Assembly: GCF_006970445.1 (NCBI RefSeq)
Contig: NZ_CP033877.1
Location: 62,001 to 126,000, forward strand
Direction of reading: 5' to 3'
Origin: Stenotrophomonas maltophilia
GTDB lineage: Bacteria > Pseudomonadota > Gammaproteobacteria > Xanthomonadales > Xanthomonadaceae
DNA: 64,000 nucleotides
This document shows, piece after piece, positions 56,421 to 64,000 of this stretch (the first letter of the stretch is position 1; each line of letters starts with the position of its first letter). A program made the position numbers and the translations under genes. The notes below the pieces were generated by a model that was not told the origin of the DNA, did no database searches, and worked only from the letters and a program-made list of their open reading frames with translations.

Positions 56421-57248
56421 TTACTTCTTCTCGATGGCCGACTCGACCACCATGTCCAGCACGTACGCCTGCGACGGCGCATCGGCCGGCGGGTTCTTCA
56501 CTTCGTAGCGCTTCACGCGCACCACGTTGCGCACGCCGTCTTCGTGGGTGTAGCCCTCGATGTTGCCGTAGAAGTTCTCGAACTTGCCCGGCTCACCCTG
56601 CTTCAGGCCCTTGTCGTCGAACTTCACTTCGCGCACCTGCAGGCACTGGTAGTCCGGGATCAGCGGGTGCGAGCACTTCTCGGTCTTGGCGGCTACTTCC
56701 AGGAACACGGTTTCGCCGGCGCCGCCGTAGCGGGTTTCAGCGGTCGGCTCCGGGTTGAACACCAGCACGTCGCCCTTGGCGTTGGTCAGGGTCAGCTTGC
56801 CATCGGCATCCTGCTCGGCCTTCAGCTCACCCTGCAGGCGGCTCGACACGGCTTCGTCCAGCGCCATCAGCGCCTTGTCGGTGCAGGCCATCATGGTCGA
56901 GGCCATCGCACTGACCGTCAGCTTGCCGTCGGCCAGGGTGTAGCCGCCGCCCATGTGGTTGCAGGCGTTGCTGACCGACAGGCGGCCATCAGCGAAGTCC
57001 AGGGTGACCGGCTTGTCTTCGCGGGCGAACAGCGCGTCGATGCGCTTGCCGTCGGCGCCGGTGGCCTGCTGCAGCAGCCAGTGCTGGCTCTGCAGGCGCT
57101 GCGCATCCAGGTGCGCCAGCGTCTGCTGGTCTGCTGCCTTGGCCGCGGCCGGGGCCACGTCGTCGCCGCCATTGCCGGCCGGGGCCGGGGTCTGGCTGCA
57201 GGCGGCCATCAGGGCCAGCGGGAGGAGCAGGGTGAGCTTGCGGTTCAT
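56421..57248 (-). CDS. META-domain and DUF4377-domain lipoprotein
   Basis: 275 residues from ATG 57248, with a lipoprotein signal (LLLPLALMAACSQTPAP). The META domain spans SQHWLLQQATGADGKRIDALF, SVSNACNHMGGGYTL, STMMACTDKALMALDEAV and LTLTNAKGDVLVFNP. The C-terminal DUF4377 part contains CSHPLIPDYQCLQVREVKFDDKG and the final VVESAIEKK. These paired domains occur in periplasmic lipoproteins linked to stress. It is paralogous to the gene at 55819. Confidence 0.82.
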   Translation of the reverse strand: MNRKLTLLLPLALMAACSQTPAPAGNGGDDVAPAAAKAADQQTLAHLDAQRLQSQHWLLQQATGADGKRIDALFAREDKPVTLDFADGRLSVSNACNHMGGGYTLADGKLTVSAMASTMMACTDKALMALDEAVSSRLQGELKAEQDADGKLTLTNAKGDVLVFNPEPTAETRYGGAGETVFLEVAAKTEKCSHPLIPDYQCLQVREVKFDDKGLKQGEPGKFENFYGNIEGYTHEDGVRNVVRVKRYEVKNPPADAPSQAYVLDMVVESAIEKK

Positions 57249-57321
57249 GGTGATTCTCCTTGGGGAACCGTGGGGGAAACGGGGTGGGACCGGCAATGGG
57301 GTTACCGTGCCCCGGCGCTGT

Positions 57322-58116
57322 TCAGCTGCCGGACGGCAACCACAGCAGCAGCGCCGCGCCCAGCGCGATGCGGTAGATCGCGAAGGCAGTGAACCTGTGC
57401 GACTTGATGTAGCCCATCAGCCACTTCACTACGACGAAGCCGGTGATGGCCGCGGCAACGAAGGCCACGCCCACGTCGGTCCAGTTCTCGCTGCCCAGCT
57501 GCCCGGCCTTGGCCATTTCCAGGAAGGTGTAGGCGCTGGCGGCGAACATGGTGGGAATGCCGACCAGGAACACGAACTCGGCGGCAGCGGCGCGGCGGCT
57601 AAGGCCCAGCAGCATGGCCAGGAAGATCGCCGAGGCCGAGCGTGAGGTGCCGGGGAACACACCGGCCACCACCTGCGCCAGGCCCACGCCGATCGCCACC
57701 GTCCAGGTCACCTGGTCGCGGTCGGGCAGGCGCGCGGTGTAGGCCTCCACCAGCAGCATCCAGACGCCACCGATGATCAGCGCCCAGGCCACCGGGCTGA
57801 CCGTCTCCGGCAGCGACCAGCCGGCCTTGCGCACCACCAGGCCGACCACCGCGGTGACCAGGAAGGCGGCGCCCAGCTTGAACACGTACTCGCGGTTCTC
57901 GCGCTGGTTGAAGCCGGTGGCGAGCTGCAGCAGGCGCTGCCGGAACACCAGCACCACCGCCACGATCGCGCCGGCCTGGATGACGATGTTGAAGAAGTCC
58001 GAGCGGGCACCCAGCCAGTGCTGGGCGATGAGCAGGTGGCCGGTGCTGGAGATCGGCAGGAATTCGGTCAAGCCTTCGAGGATGCCCAGCAGCAGGGCGG
58101 AGAGCAGGTCGGACAT
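57322..58116 (-). CDS. uppP: Undecaprenyl-diphosphatase
   Basis: 264 residues with about eight membrane helices. The family boxes are complete: ILEGLTEFLPISSTGHLLIA at the N-terminus and FPGTSRSASAIFLAMLLGLSRRAAAEFVF in the middle (Glu, Ser and Arg catalytic residues). The enzyme dephosphorylates C55-PP to recycle the lipid carrier for cell-wall synthesis, and mediates bacitracin resistance when abundant. ATG 58116 gives the standard N-terminus. It diverges from glnA. Confidence 0.95.
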   Translation of the reverse strand: MSDLLSALLLGILEGLTEFLPISSTGHLLIAQHWLGARSDFFNIVIQAGAIVAVVLVFRQRLLQLATGFNQRENREYVFKLGAAFLVTAVVGLVVRKAGWSLPETVSPVAWALIIGGVWMLLVEAYTARLPDRDQVTWTVAIGVGLAQVVAGVFPGTSRSASAIFLAMLLGLSRRAAAAEFVFLVGIPTMFAASAYTFLEMAKAGQLGSENWTDVGVAFVAAAITGFVVVKWLMGYIKSHRFTAFAIYRIALGAALLLWLPSGS

Positions 58117-58174
58117 GGACGGTGCGTGCACGCGCGGCGGAAGGAAGAAGGTCGAGAGGATAGACGATCCCTGC

Positions 58175-58221
58175 TGCACCAAACGGGTGCGTCTGGTGCT
58201 GGGCGCACCCGTTTGGTGCGC
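58175..58221 (+). promoter_or_regulatory. Two NtrC binding dyads (glnA enhancer)
   Basis: TGCACCAAACGGGTGCG (58175-58191) and GCGCACCCGTTTGGTGCGC (58203-58221) both fit the NtrC dyad GCACC-N5-GGTGC. Their centres are 29 bp apart and lie about 98 and 127 bp before the predicted start, close to the E. coli glnAp2 layout. The two together also make a 16-bp inverted repeat, which could be mistaken for a terminator. Confidence 0.85.
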
Positions 58222-58283
58222 ACCGTTCTGCACCGCCACGGGGCGCCCTTTTTTAAATCAATGACTTGCGGCCAGTGAAAAGT

Positions 58284-58298
58284 TGGCACGGTCGTTGC
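58284..58298 (+). promoter_or_regulatory. Sigma-54 promoter of glnA
   Basis: TGGCACGGTCGTTGC contains the invariant GG (58285-58286) and GC (58297-58298) of -24/-12 promoters with the correct spacing, and matches the consensus at every fixed position. Transcription should begin near 58310. Confidence 0.92.
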
Positions 58299-58339
58299 TG
58301 TACCTCAGCAGGCATTCATCCCCATCCGAGGTCGTACCG

Positions 58340-59749
58340 ATGTCCGTGGAAAACGTTGAGAAGCTGATCAAGGACAACCAGATCGAGTTCGTCGACCTGC
58401 GTTTCGTCGACATGCGTGGCGTCGAGCAGCACGTGACCTTCCCGGTCAGCATCGTCGAGCCGTCGCTGTTCGAAGAAGGCAAGATGTTCGATGGCAGCTC
58501 GATCGCCGGCTGGAAGGGCATCGCCGAATCGGACATGGTGCTGCTGCCGGATACCGCCAGCGCCTACGTCGACCCGTTCTACGCCGATCCGACCATCGTG
58601 ATCAGCTGCGACATCCTCGATCCGGCCACCATGCAGCCGTACGGCCGCTGCCCGCGCGGCATCGCCAAGCGCGCCGAGGCCTACCTGAAGTCCTCCGGCA
58701 TCGCCGAAACCGCGTTCTTCGGCCCGGAGCCGGAGTTCTTCATCTTCGACTCGGTCCGCTTCGCCAATGAAATGGGCCACACCTTCTTCCAGGTTGACTC
58801 GGAAGAAGCGGCGTGGAACAGCGGCGCCAAGTACGACGGTGCCAACAGCGGCTACCGTCCGGGCGTGAAGGGCGGCTACTTCCCGGTGCCGCCGACCGAC
58901 ACCCTGCACGACCTGCGCGCCGAGATGTGCAAGACCCTGGAACAGGTCGGCATCGAAGTGGAAGTGCAGCACCACGAAGTGGCCACCGCCGGCCAGTGCG
59001 AGATCGGCACCAAGTTCAGCACCCTGGTGCAGAAGGCCGACGAACTGCTGCGCATGAAGTACGTGATCAAGAACGTCGCGCACCGCAACGGCAAGACCGT
59101 CACCTTCATGCCCAAGCCGATCGTCGGCGACAACGGCAGCGGCATGCACGTGCACCAGTCGCTGTCCAAGGGCGGCACCAACCTGTTCTCCGGTGACGGC
59201 TACGGTGGCCTGAGCCAGCTGGCACTGTGGTACATCGGCGGCATCTTCAAGCATGCCAAGGCCATCAATGCCTTCGCCAACTCGGGCACCAACAGCTACA
59301 AGCGCCTGGTGCCGGGCTACGAAGCACCGGTGATGCTGGCCTACTCGGCCCGCAACCGTTCGGCGTCGTGCCGCATTCCGTGGGTCTCCAACCCGAAGGC
59401 GCGCCGCATCGAAATGCGCTTCCCGGATCCGATCCAGTCGGGTTACCTCACCTTCACCGCGCTGATGATGGCCGGCCTGGACGGCATCAAGAACCAGATC
59501 GACCCGGGCGCACCGAGCGACAAGGACCTGTACGACCTGCCGCCGGAAGAAGAGAAGCTGATCCCGCAGGTCTGCTCTTCGCTGGACCAGGCGCTGGAAG
59601 CGCTGGACAAGGACCGCGAGTTCCTGAAGGCCGGTGGCGTGATGAGCGATGACTTCATCGACGGCTACATCGCGCTGAAGATGCAGGAAGTGACCAAGTT
59701 CCGCGCGGCCACCCACCCGCTGGAATACCAGCTGTACTACGCCAGCTGA
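58340..59749 (+). CDS. glnA: Glutamine synthetase type I
   Basis: 469 residues, the standard dodecameric bacterial enzyme, which makes glutamine from glutamate, ammonia and ATP. Visible landmarks are [24 protein letters not shown], the metal and substrate region [10 protein letters not shown] and [13 protein letters not shown], and the adenylylation Tyr398 in [17 protein letters not shown] 58340 is preceded by GAGG. Expression should follow NtrC and sigma-54 as the upstream sites show, and activity should be set by adenylylation through PII. Confidence 0.97.
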   Translation: MSVENVEKLIKDNQIEFVDLRFVDMRGVEQHVTFPVSIVEPSLFEEGKMFDGSSIAGWKGIAESDMVLLPDTASAYVDPFYADPTIVISCDILDPATMQPYGRCPRGIAKRAEAYLKSSGIAETAFFGPEPEFFIFDSVRFANEMGHTFFQVDSEEAAWNSGAKYDGANSGYRPGVKGGYFPVPPTDTLHDLRAEMCKTLEQVGIEVEVQHHEVATAGQCEIGTKFSTLVQKADELLRMKYVIKNVAHRNGKTVTFMPKPIVGDNGSGMHVHQSLSKGGTNLFSGDGYGGLSQLALWYIGGIFKHAKAINAFANSGTNSYKRLVPGYEAPVMLAYSARNRSASCRIPWVSNPKARRIEMRFPDPIQSGYLTFTALMMAGLDGIKNQIDPGAPSDKDLYDLPPEEEKLIPQVCSSLDQALEALDKDREFLKAGGVMSDDFIDGYIALKMQEVTKFRAATHPLEYQLYYAS

Positions 59750-59755
59750 CCGGGC

Positions 59756-59806
59756 GCGATGGCGGTGGGCATCCCCCTCCCACCCGCCGCCATCGCACCC
59801 GTTTTC
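59756..59806 (+). terminator. Terminator of glnA
   Basis: GCGATGGCGG pairs with CCGCCATCGC, and a further TGGG with CCCA inside, 6 nt after the glnA stop; GTTTT follows at 59801-59805. The stem is 14 bp with a small bulge. Confidence 0.72.
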
Positions 59807-59831
59807 GCGGCTGGGGAGCCGCGGTCAGATC

Positions 59832-59871
59832 GGGGTCGGATGCCGTTCGTTTACGAATGGGCTCTGACCCC
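59832..59871. repeat. 40-nt imperfect palindrome with GGGGTC ends
   Basis: Arms of 19 nt (starting GGGGTCGGATGCCGTTCGT) pair with a few mismatches around TT, and both ends read GGGGTC outward. It is related in form and ends to the 41-nt palindrome at 39053. Confidence 0.6.
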
Positions 59872-59874
59872 TGA

Positions 59875-60411
<537 letters not shown>

Positions 60412-60432
60412 CCCCCTTCCGGAGACTCCCCC

Positions 60433-61863
60433 ATGAAGATGCGCCTTCTCACCGGGTGGCAAGCCCGGTTCCATCTGGTGTGCCTGTTGATGCTGCTCAG
60501 CGCGCTGGCGGCCGGTGCCTGGCCGGGCAGTGCCCATGCCCAGGTGCAGGTGTCGCCGTTGCCGAGCGAGAGCGTGGCGGTTGAACCGCTGCAGGATCCG
60601 GTTGCCGCAGCGGCTGCACCGGCCGTGGCCGAAGCGGCGGCCGCCTATGACCGCGGCGACGTCGCGTGGATGCTCACCTCCACCCTGCTGGTGCTGCTGA
60701 TGGTGGTGCCGGGCCTGGCCCTGTTCTACGGCGGTCTGGTGCGTTCGAAGAACGTGCTGTCGGTGCTCAGCCAGATCCTGGTGGTGTTCTCGCTGGTGCT
60801 GCTGCTGTGGGTGGCCTATGGCTACAGCGCGGTGTTCAGCGCCGGCAATCCGTTCTTCGGCTCGTTCACCGAATTCGCCTTCCTCAAGGGCTTCACGCCC
60901 GACTCGGTCGGCAATACGCCGATCAAGGGCCTGCCGGACTACCTGTTCGTCGCCTTCCAGTCGACCTTCGCCGGCATCACCACTGCGCTGATCGTCGGTG
61001 CTTTCGCCGAACGCATCAAATTCCGCGCGGTGCTGCTGTTCTCGGCGCTGTGGTTCACCCTCAGCTACATCCCGATGGCGCACATCGTCTGGGGTGGCGG
61101 CTACCTGGGTGAGATGGGCGCGATCGATTTCGCCGGTGGCACCGTGGTCCACATCAACGCAGGTGTGGCCGGCCTGGTCGCTGCGTGGTTTGTCGGCAAG
61201 CGCCTGGGCTATGGCCAGACCGCGCTGAAGCCGCACAACGTGCCGTTCACCTACATCGGCGCGATGCTGCTGTGGGTCGGCTGGTTCGGCTTCAACGCCG
61301 GCTCCGCCGCCGCTGCCGATACCGTTGCCTCGCTGGCCTTCCTCAACACCGTGCTGGCCACCGCCGCCGCCGTACTCGGCTGGACCCTGGTGGAAGCGAT
61401 CGGCAAGGGCAAGCCGTCGGCACTGGGCGCGGCCTCGGGTGCGGTAGCCGGCCTGGTCGGCATCACCCCGGCCTGCGGCACCGTCGGCCCGCTGGGTGCG
61501 ATCGTCATTGGCTTCGTCGCCGGCATGGTCTGCGTGTGGGGCGTGACCGGTTTGAAGCGCCTGCTGAAGGTGGACGACACCGCCGACGTGTTCGGTGTGC
61601 ATGGTGTCGGCGGTATCGTCGGCGCGATTCTCACCGGTGTGTTCAGTGCACAGTCGCTGGGTGGCACCAAGGCCGATCTGGATATCGCCCATCAGGTCTG
61701 GGTGCAGGTGGTCAGCGTCGGCCTCACTGTGGTGTGGTCGGCGGTGGTGACCACGCTGATCCTGCTGGTGGTGCGCAGCGTGGTCGGCCTGCGCGTGACC
61801 GAGGAAGCAGAGCGCACCGGCCTGGATGTGACTTCGCACGGCGAGTCCGCCTACGAGGCCTGA
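60433..61863 (+). CDS. amtB: Ammonium transporter
   Basis: 476 residues. A cleavable signal peptide (HLVCLLMLLSALAAGAWPGSAHAQ) and an Ala-rich stretch precede about 11 membrane helices. Channel signatures include DVAWMLTSTLLVLLMVVPGLALFYGGLVR, WGGGYLG, DFAGGTVVHINAG and NPP-like gate region HNVPFTYIGAMLLWVGWFGFN, and the His pair of the pore. It imports ammonium, controlled by the adjacent PII protein. Confidence 0.95.
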   Translation: MKMRLLTGWQARFHLVCLLMLLSALAAGAWPGSAHAQVQVSPLPSESVAVEPLQDPVAAAAAPAVAEAAAAYDRGDVAWMLTSTLLVLLMVVPGLALFYGGLVRSKNVLSVLSQILVVFSLVLLLWVAYGYSAVFSAGNPFFGSFTEFAFLKGFTPDSVGNTPIKGLPDYLFVAFQSTFAGITTALIVGAFAERIKFRAVLLFSALWFTLSYIPMAHIVWGGGYLGEMGAIDFAGGTVVHINAGVAGLVAAWFVGKRLGYGQTALKPHNVPFTYIGAMLLWVGWFGFNAGSAAAADTVASLAFLNTVLATAAAVLGWTLVEAIGKGKPSALGAASGAVAGLVGITPACGTVGPLGAIVIGFVAGMVCVWGVTGLKRLLKVDDTADVFGVHGVGGIVGAILTGVFSAQSLGGTKADLDIAHQVWVQVVSVGLTVVWSAVVTTLILLVVRSVVGLRVTEEAERTGLDVTSHGESAYEA

Positions 61864-61881
61864 TCGGTTTCACGGTTTCGT

Positions 61882-61924
61882 GGACGCCCCGTCACTGCTG
61901 CGCTGCAGTCAGTGGCGGGCGTCC
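61882..61924 (+). terminator. Probable terminator of the PII-amtB unit
   Basis: GGACGCCCCGTCACTG pairs with CAGTGGCGGGCGTCC with one mismatch or bulge, 19 nt after the amtB stop. No T tract. The remaining bases up to 62158 contain no other feature that I can name. Confidence 0.45.
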
Positions 61925-62158
61925 GTCACCGGCAGCCCTAGTGCGGCCGGTGCCTGCTGGCACGCGGGCAGTTCCGGTACAGATTCCAAGCGTTGCCGGC
62001 CCGCGGAAGGTGCTCCGTCGGACATCACACTTTGCCGGGAAAGCCCCGCTCCGCTTGGCTCGCCGGCCCTGTTGCCTGCGATGCGATTCCCCTAAAGTGC
62101 TGCCTCTTCCAGCCGGCTATTCGTCGGACTGGCAGCTATCCGCAGGGAACAGAGCATC

Positions 62159-63883
62159 GTGAAACAGGGACGTAGTGTGCGCAGCCGCGCGTTGCAGTGG
62201 CGGTTGTCCGTGGGCGTGGCACTGGCCATCGTTGGCATCCCGGCACCTGTCCTGGCGCAGGCAGTGTCACCGGAGCAGGAGCTGCTCCGGCAGCAGGAGC
62301 GCGAGCGCGCGCTGCGGGAACAACAGGAATCCGCGCCGGATGTCCGGCTGCAGCCGGCCACCGAAGACCTCGGCCATCTGCCGGCGGACGAGTCGCCCTG
62401 CTTCACCATCAACCGCATCGCGCTGCAGGGTGATCTGGCCGAACGCTTCCGCTGGGCACTGGCGGCGGCCGATCCGCGCAGCGACCCTGCCACCGGGCGT
62501 TGCCTGGGCACCGCCGGCGTGGACATCGTGATGAAGCGCGTGCAGAACGCAATCATCGAGCGTGGCTACGTCACTACCCGCATTCTCGCTGCGCCGCAGG
62601 ACCTGAAGTCCGGCGTGCTGACGCTCACGGTCGTGCCAGGGCGCGTCAATGCCATCCGCTTCGCCGATGGCGAAGGCCGTACACCCGCGCTCTGGAACGC
62701 GGTGCGGGTCGCGCGCGGCGAAGTACTGAACCTGCGTGACATCGAGCAGGCGCTGGAAAACCTGCAGCGTGTGCCGACCGCTTCGGTGGACATCCAGATC
62801 GCCCCCCCGGCCGATGGCGCGGCGGCCAAGCCGGGCGAGAGCGACCTGGTGATCAGCTGGCAGCAGGCACATCTGGTACGGGTCAACCTGACCCTGGACG
62901 ATGCCGGCAGCCAGTCCACCGGCAAGATGCAGGCCGGTACCACGGTGTCGGTGGACAACGCGGCCGGTCTCAGCGACCTGTTCTACATCAACGTGGGCAA
63001 ATCGGTGTTCAACGGCAGCGAGCGCGGCACCGACAGCTGGGCAGTGCATTACAGCGTGCCGCTGGGCGGATGGCTGCTGGGCGCCAACGCCAGCAACTTC
63101 GACTATGAGCAGACCGTTGCCGGCGCGTTCGAAAACTACGTCTACAGTGGCTCCAGCCGCAACGCCGAGCTGCGCCTGACACGCATGCTGTTCCGCAATG
63201 CGCATGCCAAGACCAGCATGTACGCGCGTGGCTGGTATCGCGAATCGGACAACTTCATCAACGATACCGAGATCGAAGTGCAGCGTCGCCGCATGGCCGG
63301 CTGGGAGCTGGGCCTGGGCCATCGTCACTTCATCGGCAAGGCGACGCTGGATGTGAACCTGGCATACCGCCAGGGTACCGGCGCCTTCAATGCGCTGCGT
63401 GCGCCGGAAGAGGCGTTTGGCGAAGGTACGGCGCATGGCCGCATCTACACCGCCGACGCGCAGCTGGTGCTGCCGATGCAATGGGGCCGCCAGAGCCTGC
63501 GCTACACCGGCAGCTGGCGAGCGCAGTGGAACCGCTCGCCGCTGGTGCCGCAGGATCGATTCTCGATTGGTGGCCGCTACACGGTGCGTGGCTTCGATGG
63601 CGAAATGTCGCTGACCGGCGAGCGCGGCTGGTTGCTGCGCAATGAACTCGGCGTGCCTCTGGGCGGCGGCGTGGAGGCCTATGTCGCCGTCGATCACGGG
63701 CGTGTCGGTGGACCTTCCACGGCGCGATTGGCGGGCGACCGGCTCACCGGCACGGCCCTCGGGCTTCGCGGCGGCACCCGCCACATCAACTGGGACGCGT
63801 TCGTCGGCAGCCCCCTGTCCAAGCCGCGCGGCTTCCAGACTGCCTACACCACGTTCGGAATGAACATGGGTGTCTCGTTCTGA
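62159..63883 (+). CDS. Two-partner secretion outer-membrane transporter (TpsB, ShlB/FhaC family)
   Basis: 574 residues, GTG start. A signal peptide ending in LAQA is followed by a helix rich in Gln and Arg (EQELLRQQERERALREQQ), as in FhaC-type proteins. Two POTRA domains follow (CFTINRIALQGD, VMKRVQNAIIERGYVTTRI; VPGRVNAIRFADG), then the 16-stranded barrel with RYTVRGFDGEMSL (the VRGF motif) and a C-terminal Phe for outer-membrane assembly. It exports one large TpsA protein, probably encoded by the next gene. Confidence 0.92.
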   Translation: MKQGRSVRSRALQWRLSVGVALAIVGIPAPVLAQAVSPEQELLRQQERERALREQQESAPDVRLQPATEDLGHLPADESPCFTINRIALQGDLAERFRWALAAADPRSDPATGRCLGTAGVDIVMKRVQNAIIERGYVTTRILAAPQDLKSGVLTLTVVPGRVNAIRFADGEGRTPALWNAVRVARGEVLNLRDIEQALENLQRVPTASVDIQIAPPADGAAAKPGESDLVISWQQAHLVRVNLTLDDAGSQSTGKMQAGTTVSVDNAAGLSDLFYINVGKSVFNGSERGTDSWAVHYSVPLGGWLLGANASNFDYEQTVAGAFENYVYSGSSRNAELRLTRMLFRNAHAKTSMYARGWYRESDNFINDTEIEVQRRRMAGWELGLGHRHFIGKATLDVNLAYRQGTGAFNALRAPEEAFGEGTAHGRIYTADAQLVLPMQWGRQSLRYTGSWRAQWNRSPLVPQDRFSIGGRYTVRGFDGEMSLTGERGWLLRNELGVPLGGGVEAYVAVDHGRVGGPSTARLAGDRLTGTALGLRGGTRHINWDAFVGSPLSKPRGFQTAYTTFGMNMGVSF

Positions 63884-63989
63884 CGCCTGCACATGACCGG
63901 CCTGCGCTGCCTGCCGCGCGGCCAACACGATGCGGTACCGCGCAGCCTGCTGCGCATACAACCCAACAGCACCGAAAGGAATCAGCGCC

Positions 63990-64000
63990 GTGAACAAAAT
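63990..64000 (+). CDS. Start of the next gene, probably TpsA exoprotein (cut by window edge)
   Basis: GTG at 63990 begins MNK... with GAAAGGA (63974-63980) as the ribosome site, 106 nt after the TpsB stop. TpsB genes are normally paired with a TpsA filamentous haemagglutinin- or haemolysin-like gene. Only three codons are visible, so the product is inferred from context. Confidence 0.5.

Noticed and set aside
58176..58219. A rho-independent terminator between uppP and glnA
   Set aside because: The 16-bp inverted repeat consists of two NtrC dyads at the right distance from a consensus sigma-54 promoter, no T tract follows, and both flanking genes start away from it.

Overview
This looks like a chromosomal window from a Stenotrophomonas species, most likely the S. 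maltophilia complex. The evidence is the uniformly high GC content, the Xanthomonadaceae-type proteins, and many short GTAG-ended palindromes that match the SMAG repeat family described in S. maltophilia. No phage, insertion sequence, rRNA, tRNA or CRISPR array was seen. About fifty genes were identified, most of them core metabolism or envelope functions, with a few accessory modules.

Layout. 1-5.2 kb: the end of rdgC, a YgjP-like metallopeptidase, a two-domain methylglyoxal synthase, and a hybrid histidine kinase cut by one in-frame TGA. 5.2-11.2 kb: gltD and gltB on the minus strand. 11.3-14.5 kb: two small I78-type inhibitor lipoproteins around a type IB topoisomerase, then a short-chain dehydrogenase with a histone-like basic tail. 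14.6-16.9 kb: a protein ending in a domain that looks like the XVIPCD secretion signal of Xanthomonadales antibacterial type IV secretion effectors, followed 3 nt later by a lipoprotein that is the obvious immunity candidate. 16.9-19.5 kb: a BlaI/BlaR1-like pair with two operator dyads and no beta-lactamase. 19.5-26.2 kb: a third I78 lipoprotein, an MrfB/MrfA-like exonuclease-helicase pair, a shortened IgaA-like membrane protein and two secreted proteins of unknown function. 26.3-38.7 kb: a nine-gene minus-strand operon (two Tat-exported TldD-like proteases, a TldE-like protein, DUF4159, MoxR, DUF58, BatA, DUF4175 and a membrane protein). 39.3-46.6 kb: a methyltransferase, a fused indolepyruvate ferredoxin oxidoreductase, a small secreted protein and an AAA ATPase. 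46.7-55.7 kb: a plus-strand run of ParA-like, SixA-like, YceI, phospholipase D, thioesterase, acyltransferase, YheT-like hydrolase, TPR-sulfotransferase and PEBP genes. 55.8-58.1 kb: two META-domain paralogues and uppP. 58.1-61.9 kb: glnA with a clear sigma-54/NtrC control region, then glnB/glnK and amtB. 62.1-64 kb: a two-partner secretion TpsB transporter and the first codons of the next gene, probably its TpsA substrate.

GOGAT (gltBD), glutamine synthetase, PII and AmtB make this window a nitrogen-assimilation neighbourhood, although the two blocks are about 47 kb apart. The most unusual content is not protein coding. Five intergenic copies of a long-stem element share one predicted fold: a 22-28 bp closing stem, a small hairpin and a second hairpin with a conserved apical loop. 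The stem sequences differ between copies while pairing is kept. Four of the five lie as two head-to-head pairs. I know of no name for this family. The other leading candidate for a notable system is the effector-immunity pair at 14.6-16.9 kb.
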